Positions 8,697-17,349 of a DNA stretch of 64,000 bases are shown one piece after another. A program made the translations under genes and the position numbers. The notes below the pieces were generated by a model that saw only the letters and a list, made by a program, of their open reading frames with translations, was not told the origin of the DNA and did no database searches. Position 1 is the stretch's first letter; the number at the start of each line of letters is the position of its first letter. This stretch comes from Candidatus Saccharimonadota bacterium. GTDB lineage: Bacteria > Patescibacteriota > Saccharimonadia > Saccharimonadales > UBA4665. The DNA is taken from NCBI GenBank assembly GCA_002746885.1, contig PDRS01000005.1, forward strand, positions 124,001 to 188,000, in the 5' to 3' direction.

Positions 8697-9373
8697 AAAG
8701 TCAAACGCCTACTCCTACATTCACTGGCTCTGGCACAAAAGCGGCAACTGCCGCAAAACCGAGCAGCGCCGTTTTTGGCGTAGAAGTCACAAACCACCAG
8801 CTGCTCAAGCAAGCGTATGAGGCTTACCTTGCCAATGGTCGCGACAATCTCGCTGTCACGAAAACCCGCGGACTTGTTCGCGGCGGCGGCAAAAAACCAT
8901 GGAAGCAGAAAGGAACCGGCCGTGCGCGTTTTGGTTCTAGCCGCAACCCAATTTGGCGCGGCGGCGGCATCGTTTTCGGTCCGACTGGCCAGGAAAACTA
9001 CAGCGTAAAAATCTCCACGAAAAGTAAGCGCGTGGCGCTACGCCAGGCACTGAGCCTTGCGCACGCGAGCGGCAAACTCATTGTCATGGAAAAGCTTGCG
9101 AGCAAAAACGGCAAAACCGCCGACATGGCAAAGCTACTCGCAAAAGTAGGTGTCACGCGGGATGCGCTCGTCGTGGTCGACGAGAAAACTCCCGAGCTCA
9201 TCATGGCTACGGCAAACTTGCAAAACGTCATGCTCGTTACAGCAAAGTACTTAAATGTGTTTGATATCATGAACGCCGACCATATCGTCATGACGAGCGA
9301 TGCTCTCAAGACAGTCGAAACATGGTTGCAGCCAGAAAAAGCGCAAAAAACGCAAAAAGCGGAGGTGAAATAA
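8693..9373 (+). CDS. rplD: 50S ribosomal protein L4
   Basis: A 226-residue L4 lining the exit tunnel. The signature loop is clear: TRGLVRGGGKKPWKQKGTGR, then RNPIWRGGGIVFGP. A Ser/Thr/Ala-rich N-terminal extension and a Lys-rich C-terminal tail (PEKAQKTQKAEVK) flank the usual domain. In E. coli L4 represses its own operon; whether it does so here is unknown. Overlaps rplC by four bases and is one base short of rplW. Confidence 0.97.
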   Translation: MKSQTPTPTFTGSGTKAATAAKPSSAVFGVEVTNHQLLKQAYEAYLANGRDNLAVTKTRGLVRGGGKKPWKQKGTGRARFGSSRNPIWRGGGIVFGPTGQENYSVKISTKSKRVALRQALSLAHASGKLIVMEKLASKNGKTADMAKLLAKVGVTRDALVVVDEKTPELIMATANLQNVMLVTAKYLNVFDIMNADHIVMTSDALKTVETWLQPEKAQKTQKAEVK

Positions 9374-9374
9374 C

Positions 9375-9797
9375 ATGACATTTATAAAACCACGCTTAAG
9401 CGAAAAAGCTTTTGCACAGAGCCAGGCGACAAGCACTTTTGCGCTCGATGTTCCAAAAGAACTAAACAAGCAAGAAGTAGCGGTATTGGTTGCCAAGCAG
9501 TTTGATGTCGAAGTCAAAAGCGTTCGTATCGTAAACCGTAGCGGCAAAACCAAACGTGTCATGAACCTGACTGGCCGCCGCAGCAGTAACCGCAAAGGTA
9601 CGCAAAGCAGCATAAAGAAAGCCTATGTGACGCTGAAGCCCGGCAGCCATCTGCCATTTTTCGCTGCTGCCGAGGAAGAAATTGCCAAAGAGGCCGAAGC
9701 AAAAGCCAAAGCCGCCAAGAAAGCTGAAAAAAAGTCGGCTGAAAAGCCAAAGGCCAAAGGCCTGAAAAAGCTTGTCGGCAAAAAGGAGGAGAAATAA
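9375..9797 (+). CDS. rplW: 50S ribosomal protein L23 with Lys/Ala-rich tail
   Basis: A 140-residue L23 (usual length about 95-100), which forms the chaperone and SRP docking site at the tunnel exit. The core runs from IKPRLSEKAFAQ through VRIVNRSGKTKRVMN and KKAYVTLKPG. About 40 extra residues at the C-terminus are almost only Lys, Ala and Glu (KAKAAKKAEKKSAEKPKAKG), a tail shared in style with rpsE and rplQ here. Followed directly by rplB. Confidence 0.96.
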   Translation: MTFIKPRLSEKAFAQSQATSTFALDVPKELNKQEVAVLVAKQFDVEVKSVRIVNRSGKTKRVMNLTGRRSSNRKGTQSSIKKAYVTLKPGSHLPFFAAAEEEIAKEAEAKAKAAKKAEKKSAEKPKAKGLKKLVGKKEEK

Positions 9798-10631
9798 ATG
9801 GCGATCAAGACATACAACCCGACGACGCCCGGACGCCGCGGCATGTCCAGCCAGGACTTCTCTGGCGTGACGACGAAAAAACCCGTGAAATCGCTGGTTA
9901 GCAGCGTAAAACGCGGCAGCGGGCGCAACAACCAAGGTCGTATAACTACTCGACATCAAGGCGGCGGCGCTCGAAAGCACTATAGAATGGTGAACTTTGA
10001 CTTTCAGGGCGAAGGCGTCGTCGAACACATAGAATACGACCCAAACCGCAGTGCGCGTATTGCTCGTGTCAAAGATAGCGCGGGCGTATACCACTACATT
10101 CTCGCTGCGAACGGTATGCGGCAAGGACAGAAGATTACGAGCGGCGAAGGCTCTGCCATAGAAACTGGTAATCGACTCGCCCTAAAAGACATTCCGGTTG
10201 GGACGACTGTACATGCTATTGAGCTCAAGCCGGGCCGCGGCGCCCAAATGGTTCGCAGTGCTGGCAATGGTGCGCAGCTCACCGCCAAAGAGGGCGATTA
10301 TGCACAGGTAAAACTTCCGAGCGGCGAAGTCCGCAAGGTTGCGCTCGTTTGCACCGCTTCTGTAGGCGTTGTCGGTAACGAGCAGCACCAAAATGTAAAG
10401 ATCGGCAAAGCCGGCCGCTCGCGGCACCTGGGTAAGCGCCCGACTGTGCGCGGCGTAGTGATGAATGCTGCTGACCACCCGCATGGTGGTGGTGACGGCG
10501 GACGCCACCGCATGGCTAAAGCGCCTCGAACACCTTGGGGTCAAAAAACACTTGGTTTGAAAACACGTCATCGCAAGAGTACTAACAACATGATCGTGCG
10601 CAGCCGCCACGAAGCAAAGAGGAAGAGGTAG
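9798..10631 (+). CDS. rplB: 50S ribosomal protein L2
   Basis: A 277-residue L2, the usual length, needed for subunit association and peptidyl transfer. Signatures include [54 protein letters not shown] (with the conserved His of the HPHGGG loop) and [16 protein letters not shown] lies seven bases before the ATG, overlapping the end of rplW. Confidence 0.98.
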   Translation: MAIKTYNPTTPGRRGMSSQDFSGVTTKKPVKSLVSSVKRGSGRNNQGRITTRHQGGGARKHYRMVNFDFQGEGVVEHIEYDPNRSARIARVKDSAGVYHYILAANGMRQGQKITSGEGSAIETGNRLALKDIPVGTTVHAIELKPGRGAQMVRSAGNGAQLTAKEGDYAQVKLPSGEVRKVALVCTASVGVVGNEQHQNVKIGKAGRSRHLGKRPTVRGVVMNAADHPHGGGDGGRHRMAKAPRTPWGQKTLGLKTRHRKSTNNMIVRSRHEAKRKR

Positions 10632-10633
10632 AT

Positions 10634-10906
10634 ATGAGCCGGTCACTGAAGAAAGGTCCGTTTATTGATCCAAAGCTGGCGAAAAAGGTCGCCGCTCTTG
10701 GTTCAGAAGATCGTACTATCATAAAAACATGGGCTCGTGCCTGCACAATTGCACCTGAGTTTGTCGGCAAAACCTTTGCGGTGCATAACGGCAAAGTACA
10801 TGTGCCAGTCTTTATTACTGAAAACATGGTCGGTCATAAACTGGGCGAATTTAGTCCAACTCGTAAGTTCCGCAGCCACGGCGGTAAGTTAGCGAAGGGG
10901 AAATAA
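10634..10906 (+). CDS. rpsS: 30S ribosomal protein S19
   Basis: A 90-residue S19 that forms bridge B1 with the large subunit. [38 protein letters not shown] and [15 protein letters not shown] are textbook. Two bases after rplB; GAGGTAG before the ATG serves as ribosome binding site. Confidence 0.98.
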   Translation: MSRSLKKGPFIDPKLAKKVAALGSEDRTIIKTWARACTIAPEFVGKTFAVHNGKVHVPVFITENMVGHKLGEFSPTRKFRSHGGKLAKGK

Positions 10907-10909
10907 ACT

Positions 10910-11284
10910 ATGGCAGTAAAAGCAGAATCCAAAGCTGTTCGTATGAGCCCTCGTAAACTAGCGGCGGTAGCGGCGCTCGTTCGCGGGCGGAGCGTGGCCG
11001 ATGCGGTAGTCATTTTAGAACACACGCCGCGCCGCGCTGCTACTCCGGTACTCAAAACTATCAAAAGCGCTCAGGCAAACGCTAGCCACAATCACAACTA
11101 CAAAGCCGACACACTGGTCATTAGCGAGATTACCGTCAATCACGGACCGCGCATGAAACGCTATCGACCGGCTGCTATGGGTCGAGCTTTGCCGTACATG
11201 AAGCGCTCGTCGCATATTCGAGTGTTGGTAGACGGTGAGCTGCGCCCTGCAAAGAAGCCTGCCGCAAAGGAGCCGAAAAAATGA
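10910..11284 (+). CDS. rplV: 50S ribosomal protein L22
   Basis: A 124-residue L22; its beta-hairpin reaches the exit tunnel. Recognisable as VRMSPRKLAAVAALVRGRSV at the N-terminus and GPRMKRYRPAAMGRALPYMKRSSHIRV at the hairpin and C-terminal strand. A short Lys/Ala/Pro tail follows. Seventy-six bases separate it from rpsC, one of the few gaps in this operon. Confidence 0.97.
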   Translation: MAVKAESKAVRMSPRKLAAVAALVRGRSVADAVVILEHTPRRAATPVLKTIKSAQANASHNHNYKADTLVISEITVNHGPRMKRYRPAAMGRALPYMKRSSHIRVLVDGELRPAKKPAAKEPKK

Positions 11285-11360
11285 ATGAAGTAGTAAACAA
11301 GATGAATAAAGTATGTGATGGCGCTTCATACACCACGCTGCGATTGAAAGGAGTTTTGTG

Positions 11361-11990
11361 ATGGGTCAAAAAGTAAATCCAATCTCCATGCGCCTGCAGG
11401 CTAGCAAGGATTGGCGGAGTAAATGGTTCGTAAACAAGCGGCAATACGCTGACTATCTTGCACAAGATCTCAAAGTACGCCGCCTTATTCAGGACAAGTT
11501 TGGAACGCGCGGGGCGATAAATAAAGTCGACATAGAACGTTCGCCCAACCTCGTGACGGTCACAATCGCAACCGCCAAAGCGGGTGTGGTTATCGGCCGT
11601 GGCGGCCAGGGAGCACAAGAGCTCAAGGCTGCTATCGAAAAAGTGTACGGTGTTCCTGCTCGCGTCAATATTGAGGAAGTTAAAAAACCCGATCTATACG
11701 CAAAACTTGTTGCTGAAAACATTGCCCATCAGCTCGAACGCCGCATGAGTTTCCGCCGCGCTATCAAAAGCGCTAGTGCCGCTAGCATGCGTGCTGGTGC
11801 CAAGGGCGTACGCATAGAAGTAGCCGGCCGGCTAAACGGCGCCGAAATGTCTCGCCGCGAAAAAGAAGCTGTTGGCTCAGTGCCGCTGCATACCATTCGG
11901 GCGGATATTGACTTTGCTTCGGCTCGCGCAAATTGGCCAGGCGCTGGCATCATTGGTATTAAGGTGTGGATTTACAAGGGGGACAAGTAA
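11361..11990 (+). CDS. rpsC: 30S ribosomal protein S3
   Basis: A 209-residue S3 of the mRNA entry channel. MGQKVNPISMRL starts at the ATG at 11361, seven bases after AAAGGAG (11347-11353); the GTG just before it is rejected. A KH domain holds VVIGRGGQGAQELKAAIEKV (the GxxG loop), and the C-terminal domain has GVRIEVAGRLNGAEMSRRE and PGAGIIGIKVWIYKGD. Confidence 0.98.
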   Translation: MGQKVNPISMRLQASKDWRSKWFVNKRQYADYLAQDLKVRRLIQDKFGTRGAINKVDIERSPNLVTVTIATAKAGVVIGRGGQGAQELKAAIEKVYGVPARVNIEEVKKPDLYAKLVAENIAHQLERRMSFRRAIKSASAASMRAGAKGVRIEVAGRLNGAEMSRREKEAVGSVPLHTIRADIDFASARANWPGAGIIGIKVWIYKGDK

Positions 11991-12066
11991 TGATTTCGTC
12001 CTCATACGTTTTGCTGCATATTGACACGATAAGCCAGTGCTCATCGGTTTTGAAAGGAGGTTGCTA

Positions 12067-12480
12067 ATGTTACTTCCAAAACGAACGAAGTTCCGCAAAG
12101 TCCGCAAAGGTAAGGTCCGCGGCGTGGCAACAGCTGGAAACTATATTGCTTACGGTGAGTTTGCGCTCCAGGCGCAAGGTCATGAGCGCATTACCAGCCG
12201 CCAAATAGAGTCAGCTCGTCAGGCAATGACGCGTTACATCAAGCGCGGCGGTAAAATCTGGATTCGTATATTCCCGCACACGCCTGTTACGCGAAAACCG
12301 CTTGACGTCAAAATGGGAAGCGGAAAAGGCAACCCAGAGTTTTTTGTCGCAAAAGTTCGACCTGGCACTGTCATGTTTGAAATGCAAGGCGTCGCCGAAG
12401 ACACAGCCCGAGAAGCCATGCGGCTCGCAAGCCACAAGCTCCCTGTGAAAACAAAGTTTATCGTGAAGGAGAATGCGTAA
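12067..12480 (+). CDS. rplP: 50S ribosomal protein L16
   Basis: A 137-residue L16 near the A site. [19 protein letters not shown] matches the family start, and GAAAGGAGG-like AAAGGAGG (12053-12060) sits six bases before this ATG, so an upstream in-frame start at 12037 is rejected. Other blocks: [20 protein letters not shown] and [20 protein letters not shown], with the Arg-rich loop used in A-site tRNA placement. Confidence 0.98.
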   Translation: MLLPKRTKFRKVRKGKVRGVATAGNYIAYGEFALQAQGHERITSRQIESARQAMTRYIKRGGKIWIRIFPHTPVTRKPLDVKMGSGKGNPEFFVAKVRPGTVMFEMQGVAEDTAREAMRLASHKLPVKTKFIVKENA

Positions 12481-12481
12481 C

Positions 12482-12682
12482 ATGAAAATCGCTGATATCC
12501 GTAAGCTCAGTACAGAGGAGCTCGCAAAGGAAACGAATAAACTGAAGGACGAAATTGCCGAGCTGCGCCGCCATATTTATATGGGCGACAACCAAAATGT
12601 TCGCGCGGTCCGCAACAAGCGCAAAGATCTTGCTCGCATGCTGACTGTTTTGTCAGAACAACTTGTCAAGGAGGCAAAATAA
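12482..12682 (+). CDS. rpmC: 50S ribosomal protein L29
   Basis: A 66-residue L29, a two-helix protein next to L23 at the tunnel exit. MKIADIRKLSTEEL is the normal start; GAAGGAGAATG upstream supplies the ribosome binding site. The C-terminal helix holds VRNKRKDLARMLTVL. One base after rplP, and its stop overlaps rpsQ (TAATG). Confidence 0.95.
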   Translation: MKIADIRKLSTEELAKETNKLKDEIAELRRHIYMGDNQNVRAVRNKRKDLARMLTVLSEQLVKEAK

Positions 12683-12978
12683 TGAAAACTATTACTGGTG
12701 TTGTCTCCAGCAGCAAGGCAGACAAAACAATCGTCGTAACTGTGCGCGAGCGCAAAACGCACCCGCTGTACCGCAAACAGTACACTACGACCACAAAATT
12801 TATGGCTCACGACGAAAACAACGAAGCGCAAGTTGGCGATAAGGTTGTCATTGTCGAAACACGGCCAGTGAGCAAACGCAAGAGTTTTGCTCTTCAGAAA
12901 GTGGTCGAGAAAGCTGAAGTGAAGCACGTCGAATCCGAGGTTGAAGTTCCCGGCGTGACAGACAAGGAGAAGGCATAA
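12682..12978 (+). CDS. rpsQ: 30S ribosomal protein S17
   Basis: A 98-residue S17 (OB fold, early 16S binder). [31 protein letters not shown] and [16 protein letters not shown] are family hallmarks. A Glu/Val-rich C-terminal extension of about 15 residues follows. One-base overlaps with rpmC and rplN. Confidence 0.97.
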   Translation: MKTITGVVSSSKADKTIVVTVRERKTHPLYRKQYTTTTKFMAHDENNEAQVGDKVVIVETRPVSKRKSFALQKVVEKAEVKHVESEVEVPGVTDKEKA

Positions 12979-13346
12979 TGGTCCAGCAAGAATCCCGTCT
13001 CGTCGTGTGCGACAACAGCGGCGCAAAAGAAATCTTAGTTATTCGAGTGCTTGGCGGTACGCGTCGGCGTTACGCAAAGGTTGGCGATATTGTCACAGCA
13101 ACCGTCAAAGAAGCAAGCCCGACCGGCAATGTTAAGAGAAAATCTGTTGTCAGGGCGGTTGTCGTTCGGACGCAAAAAGAAATCAAACGAAAAGACGGTA
13201 GCACGATAAAGTTTGATGACAATGCTGCAGTAATCATCGGGGACGACAAAAACCCGAAAGGTACTCGTATATTCGGTCCCGTCCCGCGAGAACTGCGCGA
13301 CATGGGCTATGCCAAGATTATTAGCTTGGCACCGGAGGTACTATGA
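12978..13346 (+). CDS. rplN: 50S ribosomal protein L14
   Basis: A 122-residue L14, exactly the usual length. [37 protein letters not shown] and [28 protein letters not shown] are unmistakable. Stop TGA overlaps the rplX ATG. Confidence 0.98.
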   Translation: MVQQESRLVVCDNSGAKEILVIRVLGGTRRRYAKVGDIVTATVKEASPTGNVKRKSVVRAVVVRTQKEIKRKDGSTIKFDDNAAVIIGDDKNPKGTRIFGPVPRELRDMGYAKIISLAPEVL

Positions 13347-13750
13347 TGCGTAATAAGAAAGTTGTAACGAAAAAAATGTACAAAATTCGTTTGAAAAAGG
13401 GCGACCTCGTGCAGGTGTTGAGCGGCAAGTATAAGGGCAAGCAAGGGCGAGTTTTGGCTACGCACGCTGTCGAAAACAAAGTTACCGTCGAAGGCGTGAA
13501 CATTGTCAAAAAGCACCAGAAGCCAAATAAGGCGCATCCGCAGGGCGGCATTGTCGAACTCACAAAACCAGTGCCCGTGAGTAAAGTAGCTATTGTCGAC
13601 CCAAGCACGAAAAAACCAACTCGTATTGGTTACGCGCTGAATAAAGACGGCAGCAAAACGCGCGTCTATAAAAGCAGCGGCAAAGAAGTGAAGCAGGAAG
13701 CTCCGGCCAAGCAAACCGAAGCTAAGCAGAAGGAAACGAAGGTACTATAA
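13343..13750 (+). CDS. rplX: 50S ribosomal protein L24 with extended tail
   Basis: A 135-residue L24 (usual about 105). The KOW motif is [20 protein letters not shown]; later [12 protein letters not shown] and [12 protein letters not shown]. The last 30 residues are Lys/Gln/Glu/Ala-rich. Two consecutive ATGs (13343, 13346) are possible starts; ACCGGAGGT ends four bases before the first. Stop overlaps rplE. Confidence 0.97.
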   Translation: MMRNKKVVTKKMYKIRLKKGDLVQVLSGKYKGKQGRVLATHAVENKVTVEGVNIVKKHQKPNKAHPQGGIVELTKPVPVSKVAIVDPSTKKPTRIGYALNKDGSKTRVYKSSGKEVKQEAPAKQTEAKQKETKVL

Positions 13751-14364
13751 TGGCTGATACAAGCAAGTCGACCAAAAAACCGGCCGAAAAGAAAACCGCA
13801 AAACCATATGTTGCGCGTCTGAAAACGGCCTATGAAGAGACCTTTGCTAAAGAGCTGCAGAAGGAACTTGGCCTGAAAAACCCGCACCAAGTACCTCGGC
13901 TCGAAAAGATCGTTGTCAATGTTGGACTCGGCAAAGCCAAAGAAGACAAGAAAACTATCGAAGCAGCTAAAAACACGCTCCGCAAAGTTACTGGTCAAGC
14001 GCCGGTCGAAACAGTTGCAAAAAACTCAATCGCTGGCTTTAAGCTGCGCGAAGGCAACATGATCGGCCTGAAACTGACCTTGCGCGGCGAGCGAATGTAT
14101 GAATTTATGGATCGGCTCATAAATATTGTGCTGCCGCGCTTGCGAGATTTTCGCGGCGTCAGCAACAAGGCGTTCGACAAACAAGGTAACTACAGCATCG
14201 GTCTTACCGACCAAAGCGTGTTTCCTGAGCTGACGTTCGAGGAGACTACAACGCCGCACGGTCTGCAGGCAGTGTTCGTCGTAACATGTCAAGACAAAGC
14301 GCATAGCAAAGCCTTGCTGCAAAAGTTCGGCATGCCGTTTGAAAAGGAGGCAAACAATGGCTAG
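13750..14364 (+). CDS. rplE: 50S ribosomal protein L5 with N-terminal extension
   Basis: A 204-residue L5 (usual about 180), which contacts 5S rRNA and the P-site tRNA. The extra residues are a basic N-terminal tail ([20 protein letters not shown]). Core blocks: [56 protein letters not shown] and FPELTFE. Overlaps rpsN by eight bases. Confidence 0.97.
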   Translation: MADTSKSTKKPAEKKTAKPYVARLKTAYEETFAKELQKELGLKNPHQVPRLEKIVVNVGLGKAKEDKKTIEAAKNTLRKVTGQAPVETVAKNSIAGFKLREGNMIGLKLTLRGERMYEFMDRLINIVLPRLRDFRGVSNKAFDKQGNYSIGLTDQSVFPELTFEETTTPHGLQAVFVVTCQDKAHSKALLQKFGMPFEKEANNG

Positions 14365-14626
14365 AAAATCCAATCTTGCTAGAGACGAAAAACGAATGAA
14401 GATGATCAACAAATACGCTGCGAAGCGTAAACAGCTCAAAGAGCTCGGTGACTTTGACGGTCTTGCTCGGCTGCCGCGCAATAGCAGCCCGACCCGTCGA
14501 AAAAACCGCTGCGGCGTAACTGGCCGGCCGCATGCCTACATGCGCCAGTTCGGCCTGAGCCGCATACAGTTTCGAGAAGAAGCAAGCAAAGGGAATATCC
14601 CTGGTGTAACGAAAGCGAGCTGGTAA
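14357..14626 (+). CDS. rpsN: 30S ribosomal protein S14, short zinc-free type
   Basis: An 89-residue S14. The ATG at 14357 is preferred over 14339 because [13 protein letters not shown] is the family start and AAAAGGAGG sits six bases upstream. Length and motif [19 protein letters not shown] ([20 protein letters not shown]) place it with the C-minus forms: the paired zinc cysteines of the 61-residue type are absent, with one Cys left. Confidence 0.97.
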   Translation: MARKSNLARDEKRMKMINKYAAKRKQLKELGDFDGLARLPRNSSPTRRKNRCGVTGRPHAYMRQFGLSRIQFREEASKGNIPGVTKASW

Positions 14627-15027
14627 TGAGCGTGACAACCACAGACCCAATTTCAGACATGCTGACGCGTATTCGCAACGCAATTGCGGTTGGTAAGAGC
14701 GAAGTTAGCTTGCCGCACAGCAAAATCAAAGAAAGCGTGGCGGTTTCGCTGAAAAACAATGGTTTTCTGCACGATGTCCGCAGCGAGGACCTGAGTGTCG
14801 GCAAACGCTTGCACATAACCATTAACCGCGAAGGCGAAAACGCTCGTATAACCGACATCAAGCGCCTCAGCAAACCAGGCCGCCGCGCATACACGAATGC
14901 TCGAGAGGTTCCACAGGTTAAACGCGGTCGCGGCATACTGATCGTCAGCACCAGCAAGGGTCTGATGACCGGTGAAGAAGCCAAAGCGCAAGGCGTCGGC
15001 GGTGAATTAATTTGCCAAGTGTATTAA
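14626..15027 (+). CDS. rpsH: 30S ribosomal protein S8
   Basis: A 133-residue S8 that binds the central domain of 16S rRNA and, in E. coli, represses the spc operon. DPISDMLTRIRNAIAVGKSEV opens it, and KPGRRAYTNAREVPQV and RGRGILIVSTSKGLMTGEEAKAQGVGGELICQVY close it. TAATG-type one-base overlap with rpsN. Confidence 0.98.
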   Translation: MSVTTTDPISDMLTRIRNAIAVGKSEVSLPHSKIKESVAVSLKNNGFLHDVRSEDLSVGKRLHITINREGENARITDIKRLSKPGRRAYTNAREVPQVKRGRGILIVSTSKGLMTGEEAKAQGVGGELICQVY

Positions 15028-15047
15028 ACGTAATAGGAAAGGAGAGA

Positions 15048-15109
15048 TAAAAGGTAAGAGGGAAAGCACGAGCACGAAATAGCGCTTCGCTTCCACCTCC
15101 TCACTTTTA
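15048..15109 (+). promoter_or_regulatory. hairpin between an AAAGGAG site and the rplF start
   Basis: TAAAAG (15048-15053) pairs with CTTTTA (15104-15109), GAGG (15058-15061) with CCTC (15099-15102), and GGAA/GC with GC/TTCC inside. AAAGGAG (15038-15044) lies just before the hairpin, and the rplF ATG (15123) has no other Shine-Dalgarno. Folding would bring the site nearer the start. Confidence 0.4.
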
Positions 15110-15122
15110 ACTCTAAATCACA

Positions 15123-15662
15123 ATGAGTCGAGTAGGAAAACTACCCATCCAGATCCCAAGCGGTGTGACAATCACTGTCGACTCAGACGCTATAAAGGTG
15201 TCTGGGGCAAAGGGAAATCTGGAAACGCCTCAGCTCGCAGGCGTTACGGTTACGGTCGAGGACAATGTCCTGACGGTGACGCGAGCCAACGACCAACCAA
15301 AAGTTCGAGCAGCTCATGGTCTTATGCGCGCGCTCATCAACAACATGGTTGTCGGCGTCAGCGAGGGTTTTAGCAAACAGCTAGAGCTCAACGGCGTTGG
15401 TATGCGCGTCGCTCTGCAAGGTGCAGATCTTAAACTCAACCTTGGCTTTAGCCACGATGTCATCTATAAAATCCCTCAGGGCGTGCAGGTTGCCGTAGAG
15501 CAAAATAAAATAACCGTCAGCGGTATAGACAAACAGCAGGTTGGCCAGGTTGCCGCTGAAATTCGCGCGCTCAAGAAGCCAGAGCCGTACAAAGGCAAAG
15601 GTATAAAGTACGTCGACGAACGCATTTTGCGAAAGTCCGGTAAGTCAGGAAAGGATAAATAA
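15123..15662 (+). CDS. rplF: 50S ribosomal protein L6
   Basis: A 179-residue L6 near the GTPase factor site. MSRVGKLPIQIPSGV, RAAHGLMRALINNMVVGVSEGF, the GVGMRVALQG strand and RALKKPEPYKGKGIKYVDE are standard. The start has no adjacent Shine-Dalgarno; an AAAGGAG lies about 80 bases upstream across a hairpin. Confidence 0.97.
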   Translation: MSRVGKLPIQIPSGVTITVDSDAIKVSGAKGNLETPQLAGVTVTVEDNVLTVTRANDQPKVRAAHGLMRALINNMVVGVSEGFSKQLELNGVGMRVALQGADLKLNLGFSHDVIYKIPQGVQVAVEQNKITVSGIDKQQVGQVAAEIRALKKPEPYKGKGIKYVDERILRKSGKSGKDK

Positions 15663-15665
15663 GCC

Positions 15666-16019
15666 ATGGGCAAAAGTTTGAAACTACAAAACCGCGCTCA
15701 GCGCAAACATCGTATCCGAGCGACGGTAAAGGGCACGAGCGATCGTCCTCGTCTGAGCGTACATGTGAGCAACACAAACGTCAGTGCGCAAATAATCGAT
15801 GACAGCAAAGACCACACGCTCGCCGCTGCTACCAGCGTGGGCAGCAAATCTGCCAAAGGAACGCTGACAGAAAAAGCAGCCTGGGTTGGTGCGGAAATCG
15901 CCGCAGCCGCAAAGAAAGCAAAAGTGACTACAGTTGTCTTTGATCGAGGCGGCAAACAGTACCATGGACGAATAAAAGCTCTTGCCGAAGCGGCTCGAGA
16001 GAAAGGACTGGAGTTTTAG
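15666..16019 (+). CDS. rplR: 50S ribosomal protein L18
   Basis: A 117-residue L18, the 5S rRNA binder. RKHRIRATVKGTSDRPRLSV, VSNTNVSAQIIDD and VVFDRGGKQYHGRIKALAEAAREKGLEF are diagnostic. Three bases after rplF, one base before rpsE. Confidence 0.97.
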   Translation: MGKSLKLQNRAQRKHRIRATVKGTSDRPRLSVHVSNTNVSAQIIDDSKDHTLAAATSVGSKSAKGTLTEKAAWVGAEIAAAAKKAKVTTVVFDRGGKQYHGRIKALAEAAREKGLEF

Positions 16020-16020
16020 T

Positions 16021-16776
16021 ATGGCTGAAGAAGCAAACATGCAACAAGCTGCCGCAGAAGCTGCAGCCCAAACCCAACAAACTCGTAGCCCGCGCGGCAG
16101 TGCAAACCGTCGAGACGGCGGCCGCCCGGCGCGAGCGCGCACCGAAAACCAAGAAGATAAGCAGTTCGATGAACGCGTTGTCCATATAGACCGCGTCGCG
16201 CGCGTCGTCAAAGGCGGCCGCCGTTTCCGTTTTCGTGCGCTTGTCGTGGTTGGCGATCGCAAAGGTAAGGTCGGCATCGGCAGCGCCAAAGGTGCAGATG
16301 TAACCGCTGCCATCACCAAGGCAACCGACGTTGCGAAGAAACATTTTATACCAGTTGTCCTATACAAAGGCACGCTTCCACACGAAGTTGAAGCCAAAGT
16401 ATCTGGTGCTCGCATATTGATCCTTCCTGCTGCGCCCGGTACTGGGCTCATTGCTGGCGGGGTTGTTCGCACGGTACTCGAAGTAGCCGGCGTAAGCAAC
16501 GCGCTCAGCAAATCGCTCGGTAGCAGCAACAAAACGAATATTGCATATGCGACGATTGCTGCACTGCAGGACCTCGAACCAAGCAAAAACTGGGTAACAA
16601 CAAAGCACAAGAGTCAGGGCGGCACTGCCAAAAAAACAGAGAAGGTTGCCGCAAAAGATACAGCGGCTAAACCAAAATCAGCTGCGGCGCAAAAGTCTGC
16701 AGCAACGAAGAAGGCTGCTCCGGCAAATCGAACAGCCGCAAAGAAATCGTCGACGAAGAAGGAGTCTGCAAGATGA
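16021..16776 (+). CDS. rpsE: 30S ribosomal protein S5 with long extensions
   Basis: A 251-residue S5 against about 165-170 for most bacteria. The core begins near residue 50 (FDERVVHIDRVARVVKGGRR) with FRALVVVGDRKGKVGIGSAKG and, later, VRTVLEVAGVSNALSKSLGS. The first 50 residues are Ala/Gln- then Arg/Gly-rich, and the last 50 are a Lys/Ala/Thr-rich tail. ATG 16021 is taken over an upstream in-frame start that would run back into rplR. Directly followed by rplO: rpmD (L30), normally here, is missing. Confidence 0.96.
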   Translation: MAEEANMQQAAAEAAAQTQQTRSPRGSANRRDGGRPARARTENQEDKQFDERVVHIDRVARVVKGGRRFRFRALVVVGDRKGKVGIGSAKGADVTAAITKATDVAKKHFIPVVLYKGTLPHEVEAKVSGARILILPAAPGTGLIAGGVVRTVLEVAGVSNALSKSLGSSNKTNIAYATIAALQDLEPSKNWVTTKHKSQGGTAKKTEKVAAKDTAAKPKSAAAQKSAATKKAAPANRTAAKKSSTKKESAR

Positions 16777-17240
16777 AGTATCACGAACTACGCACGGCTC
16801 AGAAAAAAACAGCTAAGCGCGTTGGTCGCGGTATCGCTGCTGGCCGAGGCAAAACAGCTGGTCGAGGCACTAAGGGTCAGGGCGCGCGAGCTGGTTTCAG
16901 TAAACGTCCTGGCTTTGAAGGCGGTCAAAACCCGCTCATGCAGCGTTTGCCGAAACTACGCGGCTTTCGCAGCTTGCGCCAAAAGTCAGAAAACATCTAT
17001 ACCGAACAGCTAAACAGTCTTGGTGCACACGTCACGAACAAAAGTCTCGCGGAGGCCGGTCTCGTGAGCGGTGAATTTGTGAGCGTGAAGCTGTTGCACC
17101 GCGGCGATGTCACAAAGAAAGTCAATGTTCAGCTGCAGGCGGCGAGTCTCAACGCCATGGAAGCTGTCCAAAAGGCCGGCGGCAGTTTTACGGCTGTTCC
17201 TCGTCCGATGCGTCCCGCCAAGAAAAAAGAAAGCAAATAA
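16773..17240 (+). CDS. rplO: 50S ribosomal protein L15
   Basis: A 155-residue L15. GRGIAAGRGKTAGRGTKGQG and SGF-type FSKRPGFEGGQNPLMQRLPK mark the basic N-terminal extension that threads 23S rRNA. ATGA overlap with rpsE, which confirms that no L30 gene lies between them. An intrinsic terminator follows within 20 bases, so this ends the main ribosomal operon. Confidence 0.97.
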   Translation: MKYHELRTAQKKTAKRVGRGIAAGRGKTAGRGTKGQGARAGFSKRPGFEGGQNPLMQRLPKLRGFRSLRQKSENIYTEQLNSLGAHVTNKSLAEAGLVSGEFVSVKLLHRGDVTKKVNVQLQAASLNAMEAVQKAGGSFTAVPRPMRPAKKKESK

Positions 17241-17258
17241 ACATACCCCTCGGTGAAC

Positions 17259-17288
17259 AAAAAAGCGTTGTAAAGCGCTTTTTTGTTT
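17259..17288 (+). terminator. intrinsic terminator after rplO
   Basis: AAAAAAGCG, a short loop and CGCTTTTTT (arms about 17260-17266 and 17275-17283), a U-run hairpin. It ends the L3-L15 operon and leaves secY under a separate promoter. Confidence 0.85.
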
Positions 17289-17314
17289 TACTACGCCGCA
17301 AACACTGGTATACT
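17287..17314 (+). promoter_or_regulatory. secY promoter with extended -10
   Basis: TTTACT (17287-17292), a 16-base spacer and TATACT (17309-17314) preceded by TGG. It overlaps the tail of the rplO terminator. Confidence 0.6.
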
Positions 17315-17349
17315 GGTGGGTAAGAAATCTAGCAGATAAAGAGGTTTAC

